From an uncultured Verrucomicrobiota bacterium (lineage in GTDB: Bacteria; Verrucomicrobiota; Kiritimatiellia; CAIQIC01; Lenti-01), in the NCBI GenBank assembly GCA_938003985.1, contig CALKWZ010000022.1, forward strand, positions 18,981 to 82,980: DNA of 64,000 nucleotides, in the 5' to 3' direction. Positions 25,389 through 33,748 of the stretch are shown piece after piece (position 1 is the first letter of the stretch; each line of letters begins with the position of its first letter). A program made the position numbers and the translations under genes. The notes under the pieces were generated by a model. The model did no database searches. It was not told the DNA's origin and worked only from the letters and a program-made list of their open reading frames with translations.

Positions 25389-26180
25389 ATGAATCCGTTC
25401 GAGCATTTCATCCTGACGCGTTTCAACGTGCCGCTGAAAGCGGAGTTGCCGGCCGGAGAAAAACCCGGACCGCACCGCGGGATCGATCCCGGCTGGCTGA
25501 CGCGCCGGTTCGATCTGTTCGAGCGCGTGTGCCTGCCGTCCCTCCAGCGCCAGACCCAGGGCGCCTTCCAATGGCTGGTGTTCGTGGATTGGGCCACGCC
25601 GGTCGCCTTCAAGGAGCGCATGGCCGCGCTGACCGTCCGCTATGAATTCCTGCGCCCGGTCTACTGCTCGGGATTCGACGAGGAAATCGCCCTGTCCGAA
25701 ATCCGCCGCCGCGAGGAACCCGGCAAGATCCGCATCACCACGCGCCTCGACAACGACGACGCGCTGCATCCGCGCCTGGTCGAGCTCGTGCAGGAAACGG
25801 CGCAGCTGCAACTGGGCGGCCAGGACCTGGCCCGCGGTTTCTTCATCAGTTTTCCCATCGGCTGCTGCGAGAAGAAAGGCGACTTCTACGTCCGGAGCGA
25901 GCCGGACAACGCCTTCCAGAGCTTCGTGTCGGCCCCGGAATGCAACCAGACCGTCATGGGCGCGCCGAAAACCCTGCCGCGGGTGCTCAAGAACGCCCGC
26001 CCGATGTGGTGCCAGGTGATCCACGACGACAACGTGACCGTCGCCTTGAGCGGCGTCTACTGGCCGTGGGGCGGCAGCAGCGAATTCGCCCCGGGCATCA
26101 CCAACGGATTTTGCCGCGACGTGTTCTGGCAGTGCGCCGAAGTCGTCCGCAGCGCCGCGAAGTATTTCCTGAAGCGCTGA
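25389..26180 (+). CDS. Putative rhamnosyltransferase-like glycosyltransferase
   Basis: About 263 aa (MNPFEHFILTRFNVPL...). FQWLVFVDWATP and the DxD-like ITTRLDNDDALHP resemble the 'putative rhamnosyl transferase' family, which adopts a GT-A-like fold. It probably transfers a sugar onto a surface glycan; donor and acceptor are unknown. ATGs at 25383 and 25389 are both possible, and the promoter position favours 25389. It is followed by a large palindrome and a convergent operon. Confidence 0.75.
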   Translation: MNPFEHFILTRFNVPLKAELPAGEKPGPHRGIDPGWLTRRFDLFERVCLPSLQRQTQGAFQWLVFVDWATPVAFKERMAALTVRYEFLRPVYCSGFDEEIALSEIRRREEPGKIRITTRLDNDDALHPRLVELVQETAQLQLGGQDLARGFFISFPIGCCEKKGDFYVRSEPDNAFQSFVSAPECNQTVMGAPKTLPRVLKNARPMWCQVIHDDNVTVALSGVYWPWGGSSEFAPGITNGFCRDVFWQCAEVVRSAAKYFLKR

Positions 26181-26192
26181 GGCTTCCTTGTC

Positions 26193-26253
26193 CCCCCGAC
26201 GGGGTCGTCGGGGGCTCCAACGGCTGTTTGGAGCCGGCACGACCCCGTGCCGG
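26193..26253. repeat. GC-rich compound palindrome between convergent genes
   Basis: Three perfect hairpins overlap: CCCCCGACG/CGTCGGGGG (26193-26201, 26206-26214), GGCTCCAA/TTGGAGCC (26213-26220, 26228-26235) and CCGGCACG/CGTGCCGG (26234-26241, 26246-26253). The outer arms 26199-26208 and 26239-26248 also pair, giving one cruciform of about 50 nt. It starts 12 nt after one stop and ends 3 nt before the other. There is no T-tract, so it is either a bidirectional transcription barrier or a repetitive element. Confidence 0.8.
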
Positions 26254-26256
26254 GAT

Positions 26257-27039
26257 CTATCGCACGGGGGCGAGGGCGGCGGCGGGGAGCCAGCCGCGCG
26301 TTTCGCCGAGTTCGACTTCGACCCAGGTCCCGCGGCTTTCCCGCATCCGGACGATGGCGCCTTCCGGCACCGCGAGCAGCGGCGTGGCCGTTTCCAGCGG
26401 GCTGGAGAGCACCTTTTGGCCGGCGCCCATCACGACGCCTTCGGGGGTGTGTTCCAAGTCCCGATGCAGCGCCAGCCCGACGAGCGCGAGCAGCAGCAGC
26501 GCCGCCAGAACGGCCGCCGCAGGGCGCGCAACGAACCGGACCCTTGGCCAGGCAATCCAGGCCGCCAGCGCGCCCGCCAGCAACCAGAAGCAGACGATGC
26601 CGAATCCGAGCCATTCCGCGCGGCTGAAATCCAGCAGCAGCGCCGCCAGCGGCTTGCGCGCCGGCAATTCGATGCCGGCGGATTGCGCCGCGAAGCCGAG
26701 ATTGGCGCGGACGTCCGGATCGCGCGGCGCCAGGCGCTGCGCGCGGCGATAGGCCAGGATGGCCTGTCCGAGATTCCCGTTCCGATAGTACGCGTTGCCG
26801 AGGTTGAACAGCGTTTCCGGCTGCGCCTGGCCTTCGTCCACCAGCGCCTGCCAGCCGGCGATCGCGTCCGGCAGCCGGTTTTCGTCGTAGGCCTTCGCCG
26901 CGTCGGCGAACGCCCGCTCGAAGCGCGCTTCGCCTTCCGGCGCGGCCAACGCGGTCGTCGCAGCCAGCAAGAAAGCTCCCAGCAACCGGCGGATCCCATT
27001 CTGAATCCTGAATCCTGAATCCTGAATTCTTGTTTTCAC
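26257..27039 (-). CDS. batE: BatE-like TPR and SH3 membrane protein
   Basis: About 260 aa. A signal peptide (GAFLLAATTALAA) is followed by a TPR segment (residues ~35-110: FADAAKAYDENRLPDAIAGWQALV, TLFNLGNAYYRNGNLGQAILAYRRA). Two membrane helices come next (~135-185), then a C-terminal bacterial SH3 domain (GVVMGAGQKVLSSP...GWLPAAALAPVR). This matches BatE, the last gene of Bat operons. Start GTG 27039 overlaps the batD stop (GTGA). The first ~14 residues (KTRIQDSGFRIQNG) are the translation of a heptad repeat. Confidence 0.8.
   Translation of the reverse strand: MKTRIQDSGFRIQNGIRRLLGAFLLAATTALAAPEGEARFERAFADAAKAYDENRLPDAIAGWQALVDEGQAQPETLFNLGNAYYRNGNLGQAILAYRRAQRLAPRDPDVRANLGFAAQSAGIELPARKPLAALLLDFSRAEWLGFGIVCFWLLAGALAAWIAWPRVRFVARPAAAVLAALLLLALVGLALHRDLEHTPEGVVMGAGQKVLSSPLETATPLLAVPEGAIVRMRESRGTWVEVELGETRGWLPAAALAPVR
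26999..27032. repeat. Heptad repeat inside the batE start region
   Basis: ATTCTGA then three CTGAATC-type units and CTGAATTCT. In the batE frame it reads as IQDSGFRIQ. It shares 16 nt with the block at 24251-24346. Confidence 0.85.
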
Positions 27040-28910
27040 AGCTTCACCCTTTCCGCCTTCCGCAGCAGAGCCGTGACATTGGCAATCCAATTGGCCAGCG
27101 CTTCGTGGGAAAGATCGGCCGCGGAGGCGTATCGGATCTGGTCGGAAAGCGCGAAGAACTCCTGCCATTTCGCAAGAGAAGTATCGTCGGCTTTCGCGGC
27201 GCGGAGTTTTTCGAGGATGAGCGGGGCTTCCACGGCGCCCGGCGGCAGATTGAGGCGGTGGCCGAAATAATCCGCGGCGGCGGCGGCCAGCGGCGCGAAC
27301 ACGGCCGCAGGCGCGGCGGATTCCTTCAGCGCGGCTTCGGCCTTGCGCAGATTGGCGCGGGCGCTGCGCGGCGCCTTCTGGCGGCGGGCGAGGGCGACGT
27401 CGGTCGCGAGCCGGTTGCGCCGCCGCGTGGCGAAGAACAAGCCGGCCAGCGCCAGCGGCGCGGCGGCGTGCACGGCGATCAACAGGGATTTGCGCGCGGC
27501 CAGTCCGCCGCCGTTGCGCCAGCGCGCCGGCGCGGGCTTGAGATAGACGATGTCCGTGCCCAGCACGAGCGATCCGCCGCCCGCGGCGGCCCCGCCGGGC
27601 ACCTGCAGCAGCAGGGCGCCGGCGCCGTTCTCGGAGGGATGCACCGTCAGCGGGAACGGCCCCGCCGAAACGGTGCGGTACTGCGCCGCCGCCGGATCGA
27701 AGAAGGAAAATTCCAGCGCCGGCAGCTCTTTCAAGGCGTCCGAACGCGGAATGACGACCTGCTCGAAGATCTTGGCGCCGCTTTCGGCGGTCGGATCGGG
27801 CACGTCGCCGATCTGGCGCGCTTCGTAGGCCTTGAAGAGATCGGCGTCGCGATACGACGGCGGCAGCGCGGCGGAGATATTGCCCGATCCTTGCAGCCGC
27901 AGGGACACGGTGATCGGTTCGCCGACCTTGAGTTCGCGCGGGCGAACGTCCATGGCGAACTCGAACCGGCCGACGGCGCCGGCATAGCCGGCCGGCCGGC
28001 CTTCGGCGGGAATCGAGCGGACGACCAGGTTCGCCGGCGGCACCGGCAGCGTGACGGGCGTGGCGACCGGCCCGCCGAACGGATCGAAGAAACCGAAGGG
28101 ATCGCGCCGCTGCTGGCGCTGGTTGGGATCGACCACGCCGACACGCAACGCGGGACGGACGTCGAACGCGCCGGCGGTCAGCGCACGCGCCTTGGCCCGG
28201 AACCGCCGCAGGTTGTAGAACTGGCCGCCGACTTCCTCGCGGACCATCTGGAGTTCCTCGAACTGCCCGATCACGAAGCCCGATTCGGGAAAGCCGCCGA
28301 GCAGGTTGACGTCGCGGGTCAGCTCGACGCCGGGGAGGGAATAGATGCCGAGGACGAGGTCGAAGACCTGGTGGACGTAGGGCGGGTCGGACGGCAGCGT
28401 AAGCCGCGCGAAGAGCATCTCGTTGGTCGCCGCGGCGTCGCCGTTCGGCGCGCGGACTTCGAGGGAAACCTCGGGAATCTGGATCTGCTCGCCGTTGTAG
28501 TCAAGCGTGTAGGGGCCGATGACGAACCGGCCGGGCTTCTGGGCGAACAGGTTGTAGGTCAGGCTGACGCGGGAGCCGCCGGTGCCGAATTGCATCTGCT
28601 GGCCGGTGCCGGTGATCTGCAGCCCGGGGATCTGGGGAAAATCGACGTTGGGGGCGGTGCGCACGCCGTGGAACGTGAGGGTGGCCTGCGCGGTTTCGCC
28701 GAGGTTCAGCAGCCGCGGCTGGACGTCGAACGACACGTCCGTCGCGCGCGCGGAAAGCGCGAACGCGAAAACGAGCGCAAAGGCGGCGCTTAGGACCCCA
28801 ACCGCCTTGTGCGGTTGGTGAACGAGGTCGGGTGCCAGTTCACGCATGCGACCCACCTGATTCACCCGCGGCGCAAGGCCGCGGGGGTCTGGAATCCAAT
28901 GGAAGAGCAT
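27036..28910 (-). CDS. batD: BatD-like surface-exposed membrane protein
   Basis: About 624 aa from ATG 28910. A hydrophobic signal (VLSAAFALVFAFALSARA) ends near residue 56. A long periplasmic beta-rich region follows (DUF11/BatD-type repeats, for example VDFPQIPGLQITGTGQQMQFG, FEVQ-like strands), then one membrane helix (~residues 460-490) and a cytoplasmic helical tail. BatD is part of the Bat complex first linked to aerotolerance in Bacteroides. A promoter-like sequence favours ATG 28910. ATG 28847, preceded by AGGTGGG, would remove two hairpins from the coding region and give a normal signal length. Confidence 0.85.
   Translation of the reverse strand: MLFHWIPDPRGLAPRVNQVGRMRELAPDLVHQPHKAVGVLSAAFALVFAFALSARATDVSFDVQPRLLNLGETAQATLTFHGVRTAPNVDFPQIPGLQITGTGQQMQFGTGGSRVSLTYNLFAQKPGRFVIGPYTLDYNGEQIQIPEVSLEVRAPNGDAAATNEMLFARLTLPSDPPYVHQVFDLVLGIYSLPGVELTRDVNLLGGFPESGFVIGQFEELQMVREEVGGQFYNLRRFRAKARALTAGAFDVRPALRVGVVDPNQRQQRRDPFGFFDPFGGPVATPVTLPVPPANLVVRSIPAEGRPAGYAGAVGRFEFAMDVRPRELKVGEPITVSLRLQGSGNISAALPPSYRDADLFKAYEARQIGDVPDPTAESGAKIFEQVVIPRSDALKELPALEFSFFDPAAAQYRTVSAGPFPLTVHPSENGAGALLLQVPGGAAAGGGSLVLGTDIVYLKPAPARWRNGGGLAARKSLLIAVHAAAPLALAGLFFATRRRNRLATDVALARRQKAPRSARANLRKAEAALKESAAPAAVFAPLAAAAADYFGHRLNLPPGAVEAPLILEKLRAAKADDTSLAKWQEFFALSDQIRYASAADLSHEALANWIANVTALLRKAERVKL
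28798..28884. repeat. Paired hairpins in the batD N-terminal coding region
   Basis: Two perfect hairpins with 5-nt loops: CCAACCGC/GCGGTTGG (28798-28818) and CCGCGGC/GCCGCGG (28866-28884). With the upstream start, the 87-nt stretch is read in frame between MLFHWI and the hydrophobic signal core. Confidence 0.6.
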
Positions 28911-28917
28911 GGTTCGT

Positions 28918-28946
28918 ACTCTAGCGGGGCGGAGCGCATCTACCAG
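28918..28946 (-). promoter_or_regulatory. Possible internal promoter for batD
   Basis: Minus strand: CTGGTA (28941-28946), 17-nt spacer, TAGAGT (28918-28923), 7 nt before ATG 28910. The -10 is good and the -35 weak; it overlaps the end of batC. Confidence 0.35.
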
Positions 28947-29773
28947 TCTTTTTCGACGGGGACGGGACGCCCGAAGAAGGGATGGAGCCGATCGCGCTGG
29001 GATTGTTCCTGCGCCTTCATGGAATCGAGCATCATCGCGGCTTCCTCGGGCGTCATTTCTTCGGATGGTTTGTCTTCTTTGATCTGCTCCTCCTCCTGTT
29101 GCTGGTTTTCTTCGGATGGGTTCTCAGGCTGCGGTTGCGCCTGCGGCTGCTGTTGCTGTTGGTCTTGTTTCTGGTCCTGCTGTTCCTCCTGTTGTTGGTC
29201 CTGGTTCTGCTGATCTTGGTTTTGCTGGTCCTGCTGCTGTTGCTTTTGCTGCTGGATCTGCTGCTGCTTCAGGACGGCGAGTTCGTAGTTGGCCTTCGCG
29301 TCGAGGTCCTGCGGATCGAGCGCGATGGCGTTTTCGTACATCTGGATGGCTTCGGCGACGGACGCTTCGGCGCCGGCCAGTTCCTGCGTGGACATCGTCG
29401 GCAGCGGCATGGCCGGCGCGGCGGCGGGGCCGCCCACCTGGTGGAAGAGGGCGTTACCGCGGTTGTAGTAGGCCCGCGACTGGAGGCGCAGATCGGATCC
29501 CGACGAGGCGCGCGCGAAGGAATCGGCGGCCGCCTTCAGGTCGCCGCCGGCATAGGCGGCCAGCCCCGCGTTGTAGTAGGCCGCGGCCGGGTCGAGTTTT
29601 TCGGCCGGCGCGGCGGCGGCGGCTTCGAGGAACGCATTGCTCGCGGCGGGCCAGTTGCTCGCGGCGAACGCCTCCAGCCCCGCGTCGAACGAAGCGCGCG
29701 CGGAAGGCTCGGCGGCGCGGACGGAAACCGCGGCCAGGGCGGCGCATGCCGCCAGGGAGAGAAGGCGCTTCAT
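28940..29773 (-). CDS. batC: BatC-like TPR protein with Gln-rich region
   Basis: A 277-aa protein. Signal peptide (MKRLLSLAACAALAAVSVRA), then TPR repeats (residues ~25-180: AAAYYNAGLAAYAGGDLKAAADSFARA, SRAYYNRGNALFHQ, YENAIALDPQDLDAKANYELAVLKQ). A low-complexity Gln/Asp/Glu segment follows (~185-245), then an acidic tail ending in PFFGRPVPVEKDW. This matches BatC of Bat operons. Start ATG 29773 has an AAAGGAG site and overlaps the preceding stop (ATGA). The Gln tract is encoded by CAG-rich repeats and may vary in length. Confidence 0.82.
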   Translation of the reverse strand: MKRLLSLAACAALAAVSVRAAEPSARASFDAGLEAFAASNWPAASNAFLEAAAAAPAEKLDPAAAYYNAGLAAYAGGDLKAAADSFARASSGSDLRLQSRAYYNRGNALFHQVGGPAAAPAMPLPTMSTQELAGAEASVAEAIQMYENAIALDPQDLDAKANYELAVLKQQQIQQQKQQQQDQQNQDQQNQDQQQEEQQDQKQDQQQQQPQAQPQPENPSEENQQQEEEQIKEDKPSEEMTPEEAAMMLDSMKAQEQSQRDRLHPFFGRPVPVEKDW

Positions 29774-30783
29774 GCGGGCTCCTTTCCGTTGGTTTTCCGC
29801 CGATCGCCCAGCAGCGCTTCCCACGCGAGCAGCAGCAGCGCGGCCGCGATGGGCCAGACGAAACGCTCTTCGTAGATCTTCGCCGTGCGGTTTTCCTGTT
29901 CGGAGCGCTTGAGGTTGTCGATGCTTTCATTAAAAACGCGCTCGAGGCCGGTGTCGCCCGGGGCGGACCGGACGTAGGTGCCGCCCGTGCCCAGCGCGAG
30001 CTTCTGGAGCACGTCTTCCTTGAGGGCCGTTTTGACGATCTGGCCCTGGCGGTCCTTGAAGTAGCCGCCTTGGTTGTCGCCGGCGGGGACCATTTCGCCT
30101 TCGAGCGTGCCGATGCCGATGGTGTAGACGCGGATGCCCTTCTCCTTCAGTTCGGGCAGGAGCGCGAGCGGATCGCCTTCGTGGTCTTCGCCGTCGGTGA
30201 TGAGCAATATGACGCGGTCGGCGGTGCGGTCGGCGGGAAAGGCGGCGACGGCGGTTCGCAGCGCCTGTTCGAGGGCGGTGCCGCCTTTGGGGATGATCCC
30301 GGAATAGACGTCGTCGAGCGTCATCGCGAAGGCCGCGTAGTCGATCGTCAGCGGGCACTGGAGGATGGACGAACCGGCGAAGGGCACGAGCCCAACGCGG
30401 TCGCCGCGCAGGTTGCGCAGCAGGTCGCGGATGCCCCACTTGGCCTGCTGGAGGCGCGTGGGCTTGATGTCGGAGGCCATCATCGAGCGCGAGGTGTCGA
30501 GCACGACCATCAAATCGAGCCCTCGGCGGCGGACTTCTTCCCAGCGGAAGCCCCACTGCGGGCGGGCGAGGGCGAGGACCAGCAGCGCGAGTGCCAGCAC
30601 GCGCAGCACGAGCCGCGATTTGGCGCGCGCCGGATTCCAGGCCGGGGCGAGCACGCCGAGCAGGGCCGGATCCACGAGCTGCGCGAGCGCGCGGCGCCGG
30701 CGGCGCAGCAGCGCGAACAGCGCCCAGGCCAGCGGAATCGCCAGCGGCAGCCAGACCAGAAGCTGGACATGGCCCCACTTCAC
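29770..30783 (-). CDS. batB: BatB-like von Willebrand factor A membrane protein
   Basis: A 337-aa protein with two N-terminal helices, a VWA domain (~residues 90-290) and a C-terminal helix. The MIDAS metal site is intact: LMVVLDTSRSMM (DxSxS), with the later threonine in KGGTALEQ and the aspartate in LLITDGEDHEGD. It probably binds protein partners on the cytoplasmic or periplasmic side with BatA. Its start overlaps the batA stop by 4 nt. Confidence 0.9.
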   Translation of the reverse strand: MKWGHVQLLVWLPLAIPLAWALFALLRRRRRALAQLVDPALLGVLAPAWNPARAKSRLVLRVLALALLVLALARPQWGFRWEEVRRRGLDLMVVLDTSRSMMASDIKPTRLQQAKWGIRDLLRNLRGDRVGLVPFAGSSILQCPLTIDYAAFAMTLDDVYSGIIPKGGTALEQALRTAVAAFPADRTADRVILLITDGEDHEGDPLALLPELKEKGIRVYTIGIGTLEGEMVPAGDNQGGYFKDRQGQIVKTALKEDVLQKLALGTGGTYVRSAPGDTGLERVFNESIDNLKRSEQENRTAKIYEERFVWPIAAALLLLAWEALLGDRRKTNGKEPA

Positions 30784-31760
30784 GGCAGCCTCCCGAGGCG
30801 GGTGAAGCCCAGCAGGGTTTCACAAGCCAGGCCCAGCAGGCCCAGCAGCAGGAACGGCGCGAATTTCTCCTCGTAGCGCGTGTACTGGTCGAGCTCGATC
30901 TTCGTCTTTTCCATCTCGTCGATGGCTTTGTACGTCTCTTCAAGGCTCTTGAGGTCCGTGGCGCGGAAATATTTCGCCTTCGTGATTTCGGCGATCTTCT
31001 TGAGCGTGGCCTCGTCGATTTCGTTGCCGCCCTGCACGAAGCCGAAGATGCCGGTGGCGCGGGGCTGGTCGGAGCCGGCGCCGACGGTGTAGACCTTGAT
31101 GCCAAGGGCGGCGGCGGCCTGCGCGGCGTCCGGCGGAGTCAGGCGCCCGGCGTTGTGGATGCCGTCGGTGAGCAGAATCACGATCTTCGACTTGGCCTTC
31201 GAATCGCGCAGGCGGTTCACGCCGGAGGCGATGGCGTCGCCGATGGCCGTGGCGTCTTCGAGCATGCCGGTCTGCAGGCGGTCCATCTGGAGCATCAGCC
31301 AGGCATGGTCGGTGGTCAGCGGCGCGATGGTGTAGGGCATGGCGGCGAAGGCCACGATCCCGAGGCGGTCGTCGGGCCGCGCCTGGATGAACTGCGCGAG
31401 CACGGACTTGGCCGCGTCGAGGCGGTCCATGCGCTTCGTCGCGGTGGAAAAATCGTCGGCGCGCATGGAGGTCGAGGTGTCCACGACGAGCACGATGTCC
31501 ACGCCTTCCGTTTCCACGCGCGACTCGCTCATGCCCTTCTGCGGACGGGCGGCGGCGGCGATCAGGAAGACGAGGCCGGCGGCGAACAGCGCGGGCGGCA
31601 GCCACCGCAGCGCGAGCCACGGCGAGACCGGCAGGCCGAGCAGCGCCGCGCCGTCGGAGAACGCCAGCGGCGCCTGCCGCCGGCGGGCGTAGCGCAGCCA
31701 AACCAGCGCCGGCACCAGCAGCAGGAGCAGCAGCACGAGCGGATGGCGGAAAACGATCAT
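30780..31760 (-). CDS. batA: BatA-like von Willebrand factor A membrane protein
   Basis: A 326-aa paralogue of the next gene with the same layout: N-terminal helices (LVLLLLLLVPALVWL, WLPPALFAAGLVFLIAAAA), a VWA domain with MIDAS VLVVDTSTSMR and VILLTDGIHNAG, and a C-terminal helix. ATG 31760 has an AGGAGGAAA site and overlaps the upstream stop (ATGA). Working from the order BatA-BatB-BatC-BatD-BatE, this is BatA. Confidence 0.9.
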   Translation of the reverse strand: MIVFRHPLVLLLLLLVPALVWLRYARRRQAPLAFSDGAALLGLPVSPWLALRWLPPALFAAGLVFLIAAAARPQKGMSESRVETEGVDIVLVVDTSTSMRADDFSTATKRMDRLDAAKSVLAQFIQARPDDRLGIVAFAAMPYTIAPLTTDHAWLMLQMDRLQTGMLEDATAIGDAIASGVNRLRDSKAKSKIVILLTDGIHNAGRLTPPDAAQAAAALGIKVYTVGAGSDQPRATGIFGFVQGGNEIDEATLKKIAEITKAKYFRATDLKSLEETYKAIDEMEKTKIELDQYTRYEEKFAPFLLLGLLGLACETLLGFTRLGRLP

Positions 31761-32812
31761 GCGCTTTCCTCCTGCACGTACGGCGGCTTGGGAGGCTCCG
31801 GTTCCACCGGCATCGTTTCGTGGACGAGGAGCTCGGCGGATTCCAGGGCGTTGCGCATGTCGGCCTGGCCCGGCGCATGGCGCGCGAATTTCACGAGATC
31901 GCTCTGCTCGAGGAACCCGGCGACGAGGTCGCGGTGGGGGTCGGAGAGCTTCTTGGAGGTGAGGGCGTCGCGGATGAATTCCTCGGTGGTGCGTTCGGGC
32001 GCGCGCAGGCCGAAGCGGCCTTCGAGGTAACGGCGGACGATGCCGGAGAGCGCGACGTAGAACGGCTCGATCTGGAGCGCCTCGATCCAGCCCTTGGCGC
32101 GCAGGTCGGCGAGGGCGTCGAGCGCGAGCCGGTGCGGCGGCACCGGCGGCGCCAGGTGCAGGATCGTGCGGGGCGTGGTCAGGACCTTGCGCAGCGCGAG
32201 GAACGCGGCGGCCAGGATCGCCAAGATGCCCAGCGCAACCCACAGCCACCGCGCCGGCGGCGCGGGCCAATGGGCGAGGCCGCCCTTGGCGGGCCGGATC
32301 TCTTGCTCGCCGGGCTTCAGCGACGACACGACTTCCAGCGCCAGGAACGGATAGGCGTTGGTCACGACGCCCTGCGGCGTGGAAAGCAGGATTTTCGCGT
32401 TTTCGCCGACGACGTGGTTGGTGATCGTCAGCGAGGTCAGCCGGATTTTCTGGACGGTGCGCAGCAGGCCGTTGGCGAGCGTTTCCGTTTCGGTCTTGGC
32501 GTCGCGGACGACGACGTCCTTGCCGTTGGCGGGATTGGGGAAGCCGACGGTCGTGCCGCCGCGGTGCAGGGCGGTCAGCGTCACCTCGACCGGGTCGCCG
32601 ATGCGGATCTGGTTGGTGGACATCGCCGCGGAGACGGAAATCTCCTGCCCGGCCGGCAGTTCCGGCGGCGGCGGAGCCGGCTTGGAGCAGCCGACCAGCG
32701 CGGCGGCGGCAAGCGCGGGAAAAGTTTTACGTAGAACGTAAAAAGTTTCGGAAGTTTTTACGTAGAACGTAAAAACTTTCGCGGAATTTTCCACTGCACG
32801 TAAAAACGTCAT
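31757..32812 (-). CDS. Bat-operon membrane lipoprotein with repeat-derived N-terminus
   Basis: A 351-aa protein with lipobox ALVGCSKPAP at Cys ~43, a periplasmic domain (~45-190), one membrane helix (~195-215) and a cytoplasmic helical domain. The last contains FYVALSGIVRRYLEGRFGLRAPERTTEEFI, typical of the unnamed protein found between DUF58 and BatA in such operons. Start ATG 32812 overlaps the DUF58 gene (ATGA). The 35 residues before the lipobox core (KVFTFYVKT..., FYVLRKTF) come from palindromic repeats and replace a normal signal-peptide n-region. Confidence 0.78.
   Translation of the reverse strand: MTFLRAVENSAKVFTFYVKTSETFYVLRKTFPALAAAALVGCSKPAPPPPELPAGQEISVSAAMSTNQIRIGDPVEVTLTALHRGGTTVGFPNPANGKDVVVRDAKTETETLANGLLRTVQKIRLTSLTITNHVVGENAKILLSTPQGVVTNAYPFLALEVVSSLKPGEQEIRPAKGGLAHWPAPPARWLWVALGILAILAAAFLALRKVLTTPRTILHLAPPVPPHRLALDALADLRAKGWIEALQIEPFYVALSGIVRRYLEGRFGLRAPERTTEEFIRDALTSKKLSDPHRDLVAGFLEQSDLVKFARHAPGQADMRNALESAELLVHETMPVEPEPPKPPYVQEESA
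32725..32810. repeat. Palindromic repeat TTTTTACG-N5-CGTAAAAA, cluster 1
   Basis: Two full copies (32725-32743 and 32755-32779) and one degenerate copy (32787-32808) lie in the signal-peptide coding region of the Bat lipoprotein gene. The 25-nt copy at 32755 is identical to 60002-60026. Confidence 0.92.
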
Positions 32813-33684
32813 CGGCGTTTCTCCCGGGTGCGGAAGAAGCGGACGAGTTCGCGGTCGTAGCGTTCGCCGGCGTGGAGTTCGATCGCGTCGGACCGGGCGC
32901 GGGAAAGCTGCCGCAGGAGGGTTTGGCGGCGTTCGGTCTGGCGCGCGAGCAGGGCGCGGCGGGTCGGCGCGTGGGAGGTGTCCACCACGATGCGCCGGCC
33001 GGTTTCGGCGTCTTCGAAGTCCACGAGACCGACGGGCGGCAGGGCGCTTTCGCGCTTGTCGCCGATCACGAGGCTGACGAGGTCGTGGCGGCGGGCGGTG
33101 ACGCGCAGCAGGTGCTCGCAGGACGGCGCGATGAAGTCGGAAATCAGGAACGCGACCGACCGGCGCCGCACGACCTGGTTGAGATAGCGCAGGGCGGGTT
33201 CGAGGTCGGTTTTGGGCGACGACGGCTTGGCGTTGAGGATTTCCGAGACGACGCGCAGGACGTGGGTGGCGCCTTTGGCGGGCGGCACGTGCTTTTCCAC
33301 CCGGTCGGAAAACAGGATCAGGCCCACGCGGTCGTGGTTGGCGATGGCGGAAAAGGCGAGGACGGCGGCGACTTCGGCGGCGAGGTCGCGCTTGAGCTGC
33401 GCCGTGGAACCGAAGCGGTTGGAGGCCGACACGTCCACGAGGAGCATGACGGTCAGTTCGCGCTCTTCGGTGAACTTCTTGACGTGCGGGGAACCGGTGC
33501 GGGCGGTGACGTTCCAGTCGATGGCGCGGATGTCGTCGCCGGGCACGTATTCGCGGACTTCCTGGAACTCCATGCCCTGGCCCTTGAAGACCGAATGGTA
33601 GCGCCCCGCGAAGACGTCGTTGACCGAACGCCGGGTGCGGATTTCGATCCGCCGGATCTTTTTCAATGTCTCGCGCGGAATCAT
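32809..33684 (-). CDS. DUF58 / VWA-like protein of MoxR-Bat operon
   Basis: A 291-aa soluble protein with the DUF58 signature near residues 30-65 (FKGQGMEFQEVREYVPGDDIRAIDWNVTARTG...VKKFTEERELTVMLLVDVSAS). The DVSAS motif resembles a MIDAS but lacks the following usual residues. DUF58 proteins accompany MoxR ATPases. It is 64 nt downstream of moxR and coupled to the next gene by ATGA. Confidence 0.9.
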   Translation of the reverse strand: MIPRETLKKIRRIEIRTRRSVNDVFAGRYHSVFKGQGMEFQEVREYVPGDDIRAIDWNVTARTGSPHVKKFTEERELTVMLLVDVSASNRFGSTAQLKRDLAAEVAAVLAFSAIANHDRVGLILFSDRVEKHVPPAKGATHVLRVVSEILNAKPSSPKTDLEPALRYLNQVVRRRSVAFLISDFIAPSCEHLLRVTARRHDLVSLVIGDKRESALPPVGLVDFEDAETGRRIVVDTSHAPTRRALLARQTERRQTLLRQLSRARSDAIELHAGERYDRELVRFFRTREKRR

Positions 33685-33693
33685 GGGTGCAGC

Positions 33694-33732
33694 CAGTATT
33701 CAGGAGTCAGAATTCGGAATTCAGAATGCTGG
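33694..33732. repeat. Heptad repeat between moxR and the DUF58 gene
   Basis: Units ATTCAGG, AGTCAGA, ATTCGGA, ATTCAGA. Positions 33696-33715 equal 24319-24338 in reverse complement over 20 nt. It fills most of the 64-nt intergenic gap. Confidence 0.85.
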
Positions 33733-33748
33733 AAGACCTCCGGTGGGG

